This document shows, one piece after another, positions 19,636-27,582 of a DNA stretch of 64,000 nt (positions are counted from its first letter, which is position 1; each line of letters starts with the position of its first letter). The stretch lies in assembly GCF_002952215.1 (NCBI RefSeq), contig NZ_CP022600.1, positions 2,418,001 through 2,482,000 of the forward strand. The letters run 5' to 3'. The translations under genes and the position numbers were made by a program. The DNA is from Porphyrobacter sp. HT-58-2 (GTDB lineage: Bacteria; Pseudomonadota; Alphaproteobacteria; Sphingomonadales; Sphingomonadaceae). The notes beneath the pieces are model-generated. The model was not told where the DNA came from. It saw only the letters and a list, made by a program, of their open reading frames with translations, and ran no database searches.

Positions 19636-21039
19636 TCAATCCCCCGTCAAAATCCGTTCGACCAGTTCGCCCACGCTGGGGGTGTAGCCGTTCGAATAGA
19701 ACGGATCGGTCTTGAAGTTGTAAGCCGCGTGGCCCGCAAAGGCGAGGTTCTTGTCGGGATCGTCGCCATGGGCGATGTCTTGCAGGGTCTTCTGGATGCA
19801 GAAGCTGCGCGGGTCGGCAAGGCGGCCGGTGGTGTAATCGTCGTGGTCTTTCCAGCTCGAAAATCCGCAATGCGACAGGCAGCCCATGCAGGCTTGCTGA
19901 TCTTCGCGGATCGTGTCGCGCGCTTCGGGCGTGACGAAGACGATAGTGCCGTCCGGCGTCTTCAAGGGCTCGGTATGCCCGGCGCGCATCCACATTTCGG
20001 CACGCGACTTGTCTTCGGGGCGCACCCAGAAGCTGCGCGCCTTGCCGTCTTCGCCCAGTTGCACCGTGCCATCTTCCTCGCCGCGCTTGAAGAACGGGAT
20101 CTGGCGCTCGGAGCGGTGCATAAGGTCGTAGAGGAACGGGGTCTTGACCGCGCTCGAGTAAAAGCCGGTGGGCGAGAACTTGTGGAGCAGCACATCGCCC
20201 GGCTCCACGGTACGCAGCATGTCCTTCCAGATCTGCGGGATCGGGCTTTCCTGCGTGAGCAGCGGCCGCGTGCCGAACTGGAAGGCGATGGTGCCGAGTT
20301 CGGGATTATCGATCCAGTCGTTCCAGTCGCGCAGGTACCACACCCCGCCAGCCATCACGATCGGCACGCTATCGGCCACACCCTCGGCGCGCATCACATC
20401 GCGCAGCGCCTTGACGCGGGGATAGGGATCTTCGGGCTTGGTCGGGTCTTCTGCATTGCTGAGACCATTATGCCCGCCCGCCAGCCAGGGATCTTCATAG
20501 ACCACCGCCGCCATCAGATCGGGAACCTTGTTGTAGCTGCGCTTCCACAGCGCGCGGAAAGCGCGACCCGAACTGACAATGGGGAGGTAGCAGACGTTGA
20601 AGCGCGCGGCGATCTCGGCCAGCTTGTAAGGCATTCCCGCGCCGCAGGTGACGCCCGTCACCATCCCGCGCGTGTTTTCCAGCACGCCTTCGAGCACGGC
20701 CTGCGCCCCACCCATTTCCCACAGCACATTGATGTTGATCGCGCCCTTGCCATTGGCGATCTCATAGGCCTTCTTCACCTGCGTGGTGGCACCGTCGATG
20801 GCGTAGCGGATCAGTTCCTGATGGCGCTCCTCACGCGTGCGGCCATGGTAGATCTGCGGAATGGGGTTACCATTATCGTCATAGCTGTCGGCATTGACGG
20901 CACTGACGGTACCAATACCGCCGGCTGCCGCCCATGCGCCCGAACTGGCGTGGTTGGTCGCCGACACACCCTTCCCGCCTTCCACCAGCGGCCACACTTC
21001 GCGCCCGCCATAGACAATCGGGCTCAATCCCTTGAACAA
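19636..21039 (-). CDS. Nitronate monooxygenase-family flavoprotein with a C-terminal cysteine cluster
   Basis: TIM-barrel FMN enzyme of the 2-nitropropane dioxygenase / NAD(P)H-dependent flavin oxidoreductase family. I prefer a TTG start at 21039 (LFKGLSPIVYGGREVWP) because GGGGAG sits six bases upstream; an ATG at 21075 gives 12 more residues with a poor ribosome site. FMN-binding parts include IVMAGGVWYLRDW and GTIAFQFGTRPLL. Beyond the core, a C-terminal block carries CMGCLSHC and a later SFCIQK cysteine, resembling a metal or Fe-S site not usual for the family. Natural substrate unknown. Confidence 0.82.
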   Translation of the reverse strand: MFKGLSPIVYGGREVWPLVEGGKGVSATNHASSGAWAAAGGIGTVSAVNADSYDDNGNPIPQIYHGRTREERHQELIRYAIDGATTQVKKAYEIANGKGAININVLWEMGGAQAVLEGVLENTRGMVTGVTCGAGMPYKLAEIAARFNVCYLPIVSSGRAFRALWKRSYNKVPDLMAAVVYEDPWLAGGHNGLSNAEDPTKPEDPYPRVKALRDVMRAEGVADSVPIVMAGGVWYLRDWNDWIDNPELGTIAFQFGTRPLLTQESPIPQIWKDMLRTVEPGDVLLHKFSPTGFYSSAVKTPFLYDLMHRSERQIPFFKRGEEDGTVQLGEDGKARSFWVRPEDKSRAEMWMRAGHTEPLKTPDGTIVFVTPEARDTIREDQQACMGCLSHCGFSSWKDHDDYTTGRLADPRSFCIQKTLQDIAHGDDPDKNLAFAGHAAYNFKTDPFYSNGYTPSVGELVERILTGD

Positions 21040-21135
21040 TGAAAACTCCCCTTCGCGCCGTCCCGTGGCGCGCATTACGATTTGGTCACATAGAGACGAG
21101 ATACGCGCCCCGCAACGCTTCAGACGAACCTGTCC

Positions 21136-21867
21136 TTAGCCTGCGTCGCAGACCTTGATCGCTTCAGGCGCCGTACGGGCTGAACCCCGCTGAAAACGCG
21201 CAAAATAGCCCTTGATGTCAGGCCGCTCGATGTACTCGACAAGGACATAGCCAACCGCTTCGAACTCGCAGAACAGCAGCGTATGCGGCAGGCCGTGGCG
21301 GCCAACCGGACTATCGGCTTCCACAACGATGATCTGCCCGCCGCTATTAAGCGCGGGCCACAGGTTCCAGAGGAAGGCGTAAGGCTCAGCCACCTCGTGA
21401 TACATGTGGACCATGAACACCCGATCGAAGCTGTCCGGCGGCAGCTGGGGATCATCGACATCGCCGAGCTTGATCGAGATATTCTCGAGCCGATCCTTCT
21501 CGACGCGCCGACCGAGCCGTTCAAGCGCCTCGCGGCTGATGTCCTGCGCCAGCACCCGTCCATCGGCGCCCACCCGATCGGCAAGACGAACAGTGTAATA
21601 TCCCTCACCTGCACCGATGTCCGCCACGGTCATCCCGGCGCGGATTTTGGCGAGGTCCATCACCACCTGCGCCTCATTTCGCTGGTCACGGGCGTCTTCA
21701 TTGGCGAACTGGTTGGAAACAACCTTTGCCACGGGACGATCAGGCTTGGGGAAAGTCGGCTCTCCCCCAGCAAGGTCAGCGGTAACCGGGACCAGGCTAT
21801 CGCACCCCAGCAGCAACACTGCACCAAACGCCGTGACGCCTGACAGGATCGTGCGCCGCATCGCCAT
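21136..21867 (-). CDS. Class I SAM-dependent methyltransferase with a lipoprotein signal
   Basis: 243 residues. The N terminus MAMRRTILSGVTAFGAVLLLGC has a lipobox (LLGC), so it is predicted to be exported and lipidated. The rest is a Rossmann methyltransferase domain with the SAM loop VADIGAGEGYYTVRLAD and the acidic VLAQDIS, followed by FMVHMYHEVAEP. It lies five bases downstream of prfB on the same strand, so likely co-transcribed. Export of a SAM-dependent enzyme is odd, as SAM is cytoplasmic; it may have another role. Confidence 0.82.
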   Translation of the reverse strand: MAMRRTILSGVTAFGAVLLLGCDSLVPVTADLAGGEPTFPKPDRPVAKVVSNQFANEDARDQRNEAQVVMDLAKIRAGMTVADIGAGEGYYTVRLADRVGADGRVLAQDISREALERLGRRVEKDRLENISIKLGDVDDPQLPPDSFDRVFMVHMYHEVAEPYAFLWNLWPALNSGGQIIVVEADSPVGRHGLPHTLLFCEFEAVGYVLVEYIERPDIKGYFARFQRGSARTAPEAIKVCDAG

Positions 21868-21872
21868 AGGCG

Positions 21873-23000
21873 TTATTCCACGTCCTCGATCTCGACCTTC
21901 TCGCCCGTCACCCGCTGAGCCAGTGCGGCCGAAATGAAGGGATCAATTGCGCCATCCAGCACAGCATCGGGCGCGGTCGAGACCACGCCGGTGCGCAGGT
22001 CCTTGACCATCTGATAGGGCTGCAACACGTAGGAACGGATCTGGTGGCCCCAGCCAATGTCGCTCTTGGCCGAATGTTCTGCGCTCGCCGCTTCCTCACG
22101 CGCCCGCATTTCGGCCTCATAAAGCCTCGCTTTCAGCATGTTCATCGCGATTTCGCGGTTCTTGTGCTGGCTGCGATCCTGCTGGCTGGCGACGACAATG
22201 CCCGTCGGAGCGTGGGTGATGCGAACTGCGGAGTCCGTTGTGTTGACGTGCTGCCCACCTGCCCCGGAGGCGCGGTAAGTGTCGATCTTGAGGTCGGCCG
22301 GATTGATCTCGATCTCGAAGGAATCGTCAATCACCGGATAGACCCACACGCTTGAAAAGCTGGTGTGGCGACGGGCCGAGCTGTCATAGGGGCTGATCCG
22401 GACAAGGCGGTGGACGCCGCTTTCGGTCTTGGCGTAACCGTAAGCGCCATCGCCTTTGATCAGCAGGGTGGCAGACTTGATGCCTGCCTGCTCGCCCGCC
22501 TGATATTCGACCGTTTCGACCTTGAAGCCGCGCCGTTCGGCCCATCGGCCGTACATCCGGAAGAGCATTTCGGCCCAGTCCTGGCTTTCCGTGCCGCCTG
22601 CCCCGGCGTGGATTTCGAGATAGGTATCGTTGCCGTCGGCCTCGCCGGAAAGCAGCGCCTGCACCTTATCGGCGTCCGCCCGGTCGGCAAGCGCAGCGAG
22701 AGTAGCAAGACCATCCTCTACGATCGCGTCCTCGCCCTCCGTCTCGCCCATTTCGATGAATTCGACCGCATCGGCCATTTCTGCCGCGATTTCGTTGACA
22801 GTGTTGACGGCCGTCTCAAGCGTCTTCTGCTCGCGGCTGATCGCCTGCGCCTGCTTGGGATTGTCCCACAGGTTCGGGTCCTGCACCCGCGCATTCAATT
22901 CGTCGAGCCGGCGCAGGGCGCGCTCCCAGTCGAGCGAGAGCCGCACCAGCGCCAGCGCCGCTTCGATCCGGTTGATGTAAGCCTGGGCCTCGGCCCGCAT
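21873..23000 (-). CDS. prfB: Peptide chain release factor 2
   Basis: Recognises UGA and UAA stops and triggers peptide release. 375 residues, full length in one frame: there is no programmed frameshift, unlike in Escherichia coli. The catalytic GGQ is in ASGAGGQHVNTTDSAV. The stop-codon recognition tripeptide reads SPY (ISPYDSSARRHTSFSS) where E. coli RF2 has SPF. The C terminus has IRSYVLQPYQMVKDLRTG. Confidence 0.96.
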   Translation of the reverse strand: MRAEAQAYINRIEAALALVRLSLDWERALRRLDELNARVQDPNLWDNPKQAQAISREQKTLETAVNTVNEIAAEMADAVEFIEMGETEGEDAIVEDGLATLAALADRADADKVQALLSGEADGNDTYLEIHAGAGGTESQDWAEMLFRMYGRWAERRGFKVETVEYQAGEQAGIKSATLLIKGDGAYGYAKTESGVHRLVRISPYDSSARRHTSFSSVWVYPVIDDSFEIEINPADLKIDTYRASGAGGQHVNTTDSAVRITHAPTGIVVASQQDRSQHKNREIAMNMLKARLYEAEMRAREEAASAEHSAKSDIGWGHQIRSYVLQPYQMVKDLRTGVVSTAPDAVLDGAIDPFISAALAQRVTGEKVEIEDVE

Positions 23001-23079
23001 GGTCTATCCTTCAGTCATGCCAGAAAGTCGGCACCGCTTAGCGTTGGCGGCGCGATTGTAAAGCGCCGCGCGTGGCCGC

Positions 23080-23628
23080 TCACTTCTTCAACGCCCGCAC
23101 CGCAGCCAATGTCTTTTCAACGTGGCCCCGGTAGTCCGAATTGGAATGCACCGCCACGATCCGCCCATCTTGGGCAATGACGTAGGACGTGCGGCTGGCA
23201 AGCCCCGATGACCCCATCGCCACATCATAGGCTTGAATGATTCTGGGTGATGCCACGCCAACCGGGAAGGCATCGCGGCATTCCTCCCGACTGAACCGCT
23301 TGAGCGTCGCTATATCATCGTTCGACATGCCGATCACGCTTGCCCCGGCCGCCTTGAAACTGGGCATGGCCTCGGCAAAGGCATTGGCTTCAAGCGTGCA
23401 GCCCGAAGTGAAAGCCTTGGGGTAGAAATAGAGCACCACCGGCCCCTTCGCCAAGGCAGCGTTGAGCGTGAAGCCGAATTCCTCCCCGGCCAATGCAGCG
23501 CGGGTCGTGAATGCGGGTGCCTTTGCGCCCTGAGCAAGTTCTGCCAAGGCGGTCGTGGCGGTGACGGAGGTCGCGGCAACGCCAAGAACGGCAAAGGCGG
23601 CGACGATGGGCTTCAATGCGTGTTTCAT
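23080..23628 (-). CDS. Exported peroxiredoxin (AhpC/TSA family, BCP-like)
   Basis: Reduces hydroperoxides with a cysteine thiol. 182 residues. The N terminus MKHALKPIVAAFAVLGVAATS looks like a signal peptide, placing it in the periplasm, unlike the usual cytoplasmic BCP. The peroxidatic cysteine is in PKAFTSGCTLEA (PxxxTxxC), about residue 76. A further cysteine is in REECRDAFP. It sits between prfB and the PBP1A gene, 53 bases downstream of the latter on the same strand. Confidence 0.88.
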   Translation of the reverse strand: MKHALKPIVAAFAVLGVAATSVTATTALAELAQGAKAPAFTTRAALAGEEFGFTLNAALAKGPVVLYFYPKAFTSGCTLEANAFAEAMPSFKAAGASVIGMSNDDIATLKRFSREECRDAFPVGVASPRIIQAYDVAMGSSGLASRTSYVIAQDGRIVAVHSNSDYRGHVEKTLAAVRALKK

Positions 23629-23681
23629 GGTGCTGCAACCCCTGAGACCGGCACCGGGTTCCTGTCCGGCCCTGTGATGGA

Positions 23682-26204
23682 TCAGTAAATCCCGCCTTGC
23701 TGCTCGACGAAATTGGCAGGCTGTTCTTCGACGTCATCGACAATAGCCGTGTCGGCGTTCGCGCGGCCGGCCCGGAGAAGCGCGAGGATTTCATTGCGGC
23801 GTGCCACGATTTCGTCCTGCCGGGTGTAACGCTCGGGCTCGGTATCGGGCTTGAAAGCTTCCCAGATGATCGCGGACTTGGGATCATCGGTCGGCCAACC
23901 ATCGAACACGCGCTTGCCGGTGCTGCGATCGACCCTGACCATGCGCACCCCCTGCGGAGCGACAGCGGGAAGATCTGACCACTTGGCGCGGGTCTTCTCG
24001 ATCAGGCTTTTCACGATCGGTGCTGCAATCGTGCCGCCATAGGCATATCCGCCCATGTTGCGGGGCTGATCGAATCCGACATAGGCACCGGCGATATACT
24101 GCTGCGTGCCGCCGATGAACCACACGTCCTTTGGCCCGGTGGTGGTTCCGGTCTTGCCGAACAGCGGCAGGCCGAGCGGATTGAGCACCGTCGCCGTCCC
24201 CCGGCTGACAGCGCCGCGCAGCATGTGCATGACCTGAAAGGCGGTGCGCGCATCCATTGCCTGCGTACCCTGCACACCAAAGCGAGGCATTGGCTTGCCG
24301 TCCCACTCGGCCATGTTGCAGCCGCGGCATTCCCGCTTGTCGGCGCGCCACAAGACCTTGCCGCGGCGGTCAAGGACATAGTCGATGACAGTCGGCGTAT
24401 TGAGGCGCCCGTGATTGGCCAGCGCACTATAGCCGGCGACCATTTTCACAAGCGTCGTCTCGCCCGCCCCTAGCGCCGTCGAAGGATAGGCCGGAAATTT
24501 GCCGATGCCGAGCTTCTCGATCCCCTCAACGACATTGTCCATCCCTGCGGTCATGCCGATTTGCACAGTCATGATGTTCTGTGACTGTTCAAGCCCATAG
24601 CGCATCGGAAACTGTCCGCCACGCCCACCGCGGATGCACTTCTCGCCAAGGTTTGCCCCCTGATAATAGCAGAAGCGCGAATTATCGATTTGCGTGGAAG
24701 GCGTCATGCCATTGTCAAGTCCGGCGGCGTAGACGAAAGGCTTGATGGTCGAACCGGGCTGACGCATCGCCTGGGTCGCGCGGTTGAAATCGGAAAGGCG
24801 GTGATCAAAGCCGCCCTGCATCGCCAAGACCCTGCCCGACTGCGGCGCTTGCACCACAAGCGCGCCCTGCGCTTCGGGGACGGTACGCACGCGCCAGCCA
24901 TTGCCTTCCGGGCTCGCGGCGATGACATCGCCAGCCTTGAGCCGGTCGGGCAGATTGCCGAGCGAGGCCTCGGTTCCGTCGGCAAAGCCGATGCGGGCGG
25001 ATTGACCCTGGCGGCTGGTTACCACCCCGATCCGCCAGTCCTTGTAACTTATGCCGAGCGGCGAGCTCTGCAGTTGGCTTGCCCAGTCACCCTGGCCAAC
25101 GTCAATCGTGGCGATCGGGCCGGTCCAGGCGCGCCCGCCATGATAGCGCAGCAGCCCGTCGCGCAAGGCATCGCGCGCGGCGAGCTGCATCTGCGGGTCG
25201 AGCGAGGTGCGCACCCACAAGCCCCCGGCATAGACCGAGTTGGGGCCGTCTTCAGCAGTTTCGCCAAATCGTTCGATCAGCTCACGGCGCACCTCCTCAA
25301 GGAAGTAACCTGCATCCACACTCCGTTCGCGGCGTTGCGTCACAAGGCCGAGCGGCAGTGCCGCTGCCGCTGCCTTCTCAGCCTCGGTGATAAAGCCGTT
25401 CTTCGCCATCTGATCGAGAACGAAGTTGCGGCGCCCGATCGCAGCCTGTTCCTGACCCTTGCGGCCATAGCGTTCCGGGGCCTTTGGCAGGATCGCAAGG
25501 AATGCCATCTCGTGCAATTCGAGCTGGTCCACATCCTTGTCGAAATAGGCCCGCGCAGCAGCCTGCACCCCGAAGGAACGCCGCCCCAGCGGGATTTCAT
25601 TGAGGTAAAGTTCGAGAATTTCCTGCTTGGTCATCACCTGTTCGATGCGACCTGCAAGGATCATCTCCTTCAGCTTGCGGGTGACAGAATATTCATCGCC
25701 CAGGAGCAGGTTCTTTGCGACCTGCTGCGTGATCGTGGAGCCGCCCACTGCGCGGCGCGTGCGCATGGGATTGAGGTAATCGATCACGGCACCGGCAGTG
25801 CCGAAATAGTCGATCCCGCCGTGGCTGAAGAAGGTCTTGTCTTCCGCAGAAAGATAGGCCTCGATCAGTTGTTCGGGGAAATCGGCAAACTGCAGCTGCA
25901 CCCGTCGTTCGCGGGCGCAGGAATGGACAATCTCTCCGTCATAGCCGCGCACGACGGTGGGCAGCGGCGTTTCGTAGGTGAGCAGCGCCTCAGCCTCCGG
26001 CAGATCGCTGGCAAGCCATACGAACAGCGCGATCCAGATCACCAGTCCAAGCCCGAACAGGCTGGCAAGGATGCGGAACAAGAGACTGTCACGCCACTTC
26101 TCTCGGAACCATGCATAGGCCCCGCCAAGGTCGCGCGCGACGCGATAGCGCAAGTAAGCCAAGGTCGATTGCGAACTGGCGGAGGAGGAGATCGGTTCGG
26201 TCAT
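23682..26204 (-). CDS. mrcA: Penicillin-binding protein 1A (bifunctional peptidoglycan synthase)
   Basis: Inner-membrane enzyme that polymerises and cross-links peptidoglycan. 840 residues: short cytoplasmic N terminus, one membrane helix near residues 45-68, GT51 glycosyltransferase (SAEDKTFFSHGGIDYFG, GGSTITQQVAKNLLLGDE), an OB-like insert, then a transpeptidase domain. The active serine is in PGSTIKPFVYA (about residue 485), the second motif is SQN in EQSQNIMTV, and the third is FGKTGTTTG. It follows the amidase gene by about 54 bases; both are cell-wall enzymes and probably co-transcribed. Confidence 0.95.
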   Translation of the reverse strand: MTEPISSSASSQSTLAYLRYRVARDLGGAYAWFREKWRDSLLFRILASLFGLGLVIWIALFVWLASDLPEAEALLTYETPLPTVVRGYDGEIVHSCARERRVQLQFADFPEQLIEAYLSAEDKTFFSHGGIDYFGTAGAVIDYLNPMRTRRAVGGSTITQQVAKNLLLGDEYSVTRKLKEMILAGRIEQVMTKQEILELYLNEIPLGRRSFGVQAAARAYFDKDVDQLELHEMAFLAILPKAPERYGRKGQEQAAIGRRNFVLDQMAKNGFITEAEKAAAAALPLGLVTQRRERSVDAGYFLEEVRRELIERFGETAEDGPNSVYAGGLWVRTSLDPQMQLAARDALRDGLLRYHGGRAWTGPIATIDVGQGDWASQLQSSPLGISYKDWRIGVVTSRQGQSARIGFADGTEASLGNLPDRLKAGDVIAASPEGNGWRVRTVPEAQGALVVQAPQSGRVLAMQGGFDHRLSDFNRATQAMRQPGSTIKPFVYAAGLDNGMTPSTQIDNSRFCYYQGANLGEKCIRGGRGGQFPMRYGLEQSQNIMTVQIGMTAGMDNVVEGIEKLGIGKFPAYPSTALGAGETTLVKMVAGYSALANHGRLNTPTVIDYVLDRRGKVLWRADKRECRGCNMAEWDGKPMPRFGVQGTQAMDARTAFQVMHMLRGAVSRGTATVLNPLGLPLFGKTGTTTGPKDVWFIGGTQQYIAGAYVGFDQPRNMGGYAYGGTIAAPIVKSLIEKTRAKWSDLPAVAPQGVRMVRVDRSTGKRVFDGWPTDDPKSAIIWEAFKPDTEPERYTRQDEIVARRNEILALLRAGRANADTAIVDDVEEQPANFVEQQGGIY

Positions 26205-26258
26205 GGACGAAGGCCAACTAGCACGCAGGCAACCGCCAAGGCTAGCCGCTTTCCATCC

Positions 26259-27158
26259 CTATTCCCTGTCTGCCAAGGCACTTGCACGGCGTGCAAAATA
26301 CACCCGGATGGCGCGCGCGAGGACACTGGCATAATCGGCCCGACCTTGCGCCGTTGTCAGCCGCGCTCGGTCCGACAGACTGGTCACGAAGCCGCTCTCG
26401 AACAGGACGGAGGGAACATCGGGCGCGCGCAGCACTGCCAGCGCGGCAGCACGGCGCGGTTGGGAATGAAACGCCAGCTTGTCCCCGCCTTCGCGCAAGA
26501 CCAGGGCGGAAAAATCAAGTGCATCCTCCTGCGTCCGCTGTTGCGAAAGCTCGACCAGAATGGCGCTCACCGCTTCGCTGGCACCATCGATGGCGATACC
26601 GTTAAGCCGGTCGGCATCGTTCTCGCGCGCGGCAAAACGCGCTGCTGCCTCGCTCGATGCTTCTTCGGACAGCGTGTAGATGCTCGCGCCGCTAACGTCC
26701 TCGCGCTCGCCGGCAGAATCAGCGTGGATCGAGATGAATAGATCAGCATCGAGCTGGCGCGCGATTTCCGGGCGATAGGCCAGCGGCAGGATGCGGTCGT
26801 CATCGCGGGTCAGGGCCACCCTGATCCCACCGCCACGCAGCAACTCCTCGCGCAGTGCCAGCGCAAGTGCCAGCGTGATGTCCTTTTCGGCGAATGTCTT
26901 GCCCTCAGGGTCTGTGCCGATCGCACCCGGATCGCGTCCGCCATGTCCGGCATCGATCACCACCAGAGGTCGTGAAGGATCATCCGGTCCGGCAATGGCA
27001 GGCAATTCAAGCGGTACCGCCGCCGCATCGACCACAAACCGCTGCACATAGTCCCGACCCCAATGCGGTATCGGGATTGTGACGCCCAATACCCTTGCCC
27101 CGGCCAGCAGCGCAGCCGGCAGCAGCAGAACAATCAACAGAAGGGTACGGTAACTCAT
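26259..27158 (-). CDS. amiC: N-acetylmuramoyl-L-alanine amidase (Amidase_3)
   Basis: Zinc amidase that cuts the peptide stem from peptidoglycan, needed for daughter-cell separation. 299 residues with an N-terminal signal or anchor helix (TLLLIVLLLPAALLAGARV). Zinc ligands are in VVIDAGHGGRDPGAIG, AEKDITLALAL and LFISIHADSAGE, and the catalytic glutamate in VLFESGFVTSLSD. No AMIN domain is present, so the symbol amiC is by analogy. The upstream neighbour rne is divergent. Confidence 0.92.
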   Translation of the reverse strand: MSYRTLLLIVLLLPAALLAGARVLGVTIPIPHWGRDYVQRFVVDAAAVPLELPAIAGPDDPSRPLVVIDAGHGGRDPGAIGTDPEGKTFAEKDITLALALALREELLRGGGIRVALTRDDDRILPLAYRPEIARQLDADLFISIHADSAGEREDVSGASIYTLSEEASSEAAARFAARENDADRLNGIAIDGASEAVSAILVELSQQRTQEDALDFSALVLREGGDKLAFHSQPRRAAALAVLRAPDVPSVLFESGFVTSLSDRARLTTAQGRADYASVLARAIRVYFARRASALADRE

Positions 27159-27582
27159 TGCCCTTGCGGCTTACGTTCTTGGCGCTCGGAAACGCAATAG
27201 AGTTGCGGGGTTTGCCCCACAGTGCTAGCGCTGCTTCCAGAGAGGCTGGATCGGTTCGCATTGCGTTCGATTGGCTCGCCTCTTGCGCCGGTTCACGTCC
27301 TTTCCCAGCGATCCGGCCCAGTACAGGTTGATGCAGTGACAGAAGGTTCTTCCCGTCAGATGAGCACGCTACGCGATCAGCGCGTGTGTGCTATCACGGG
27401 TGGGCGCGCGGCGATTTGCCGCACCTCTGGCACTGCAGACACGAGCTTCGCGCTGACTGCCCTTTGCGGACCAAGCGCGATTCCCCCTTCCGGTATCGCC
27501 TCGCCGCGGGCCGGTTCATCCCACAATTCGCGCCCCCTTCACGCCCCGTTGCGGGCAAGGCCGGGCGCATGGAGACTATTCA
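27159..27582 (+). promoter_or_regulatory. Long divergent region: probable rne leader and promoters
   Basis: These 424 bases lie between the amidase start (minus) and rne (plus) with no convincing gene. They contain a small GGGG-TTTG-CCCC hairpin around 27206-27219, a run of pyrimidine-rich sequence, and GGAG about eight bases before the rne ATG. In E. coli rne has a long 5' leader used for autoregulation; a similar leader here is inference from the length only. Confidence 0.35.

Noticed and set aside
22900-23000. Programmed frameshift near the start of prfB
   Set aside because: Looked for a UGA and slippery run near codon 26; the frame is continuous throughout.
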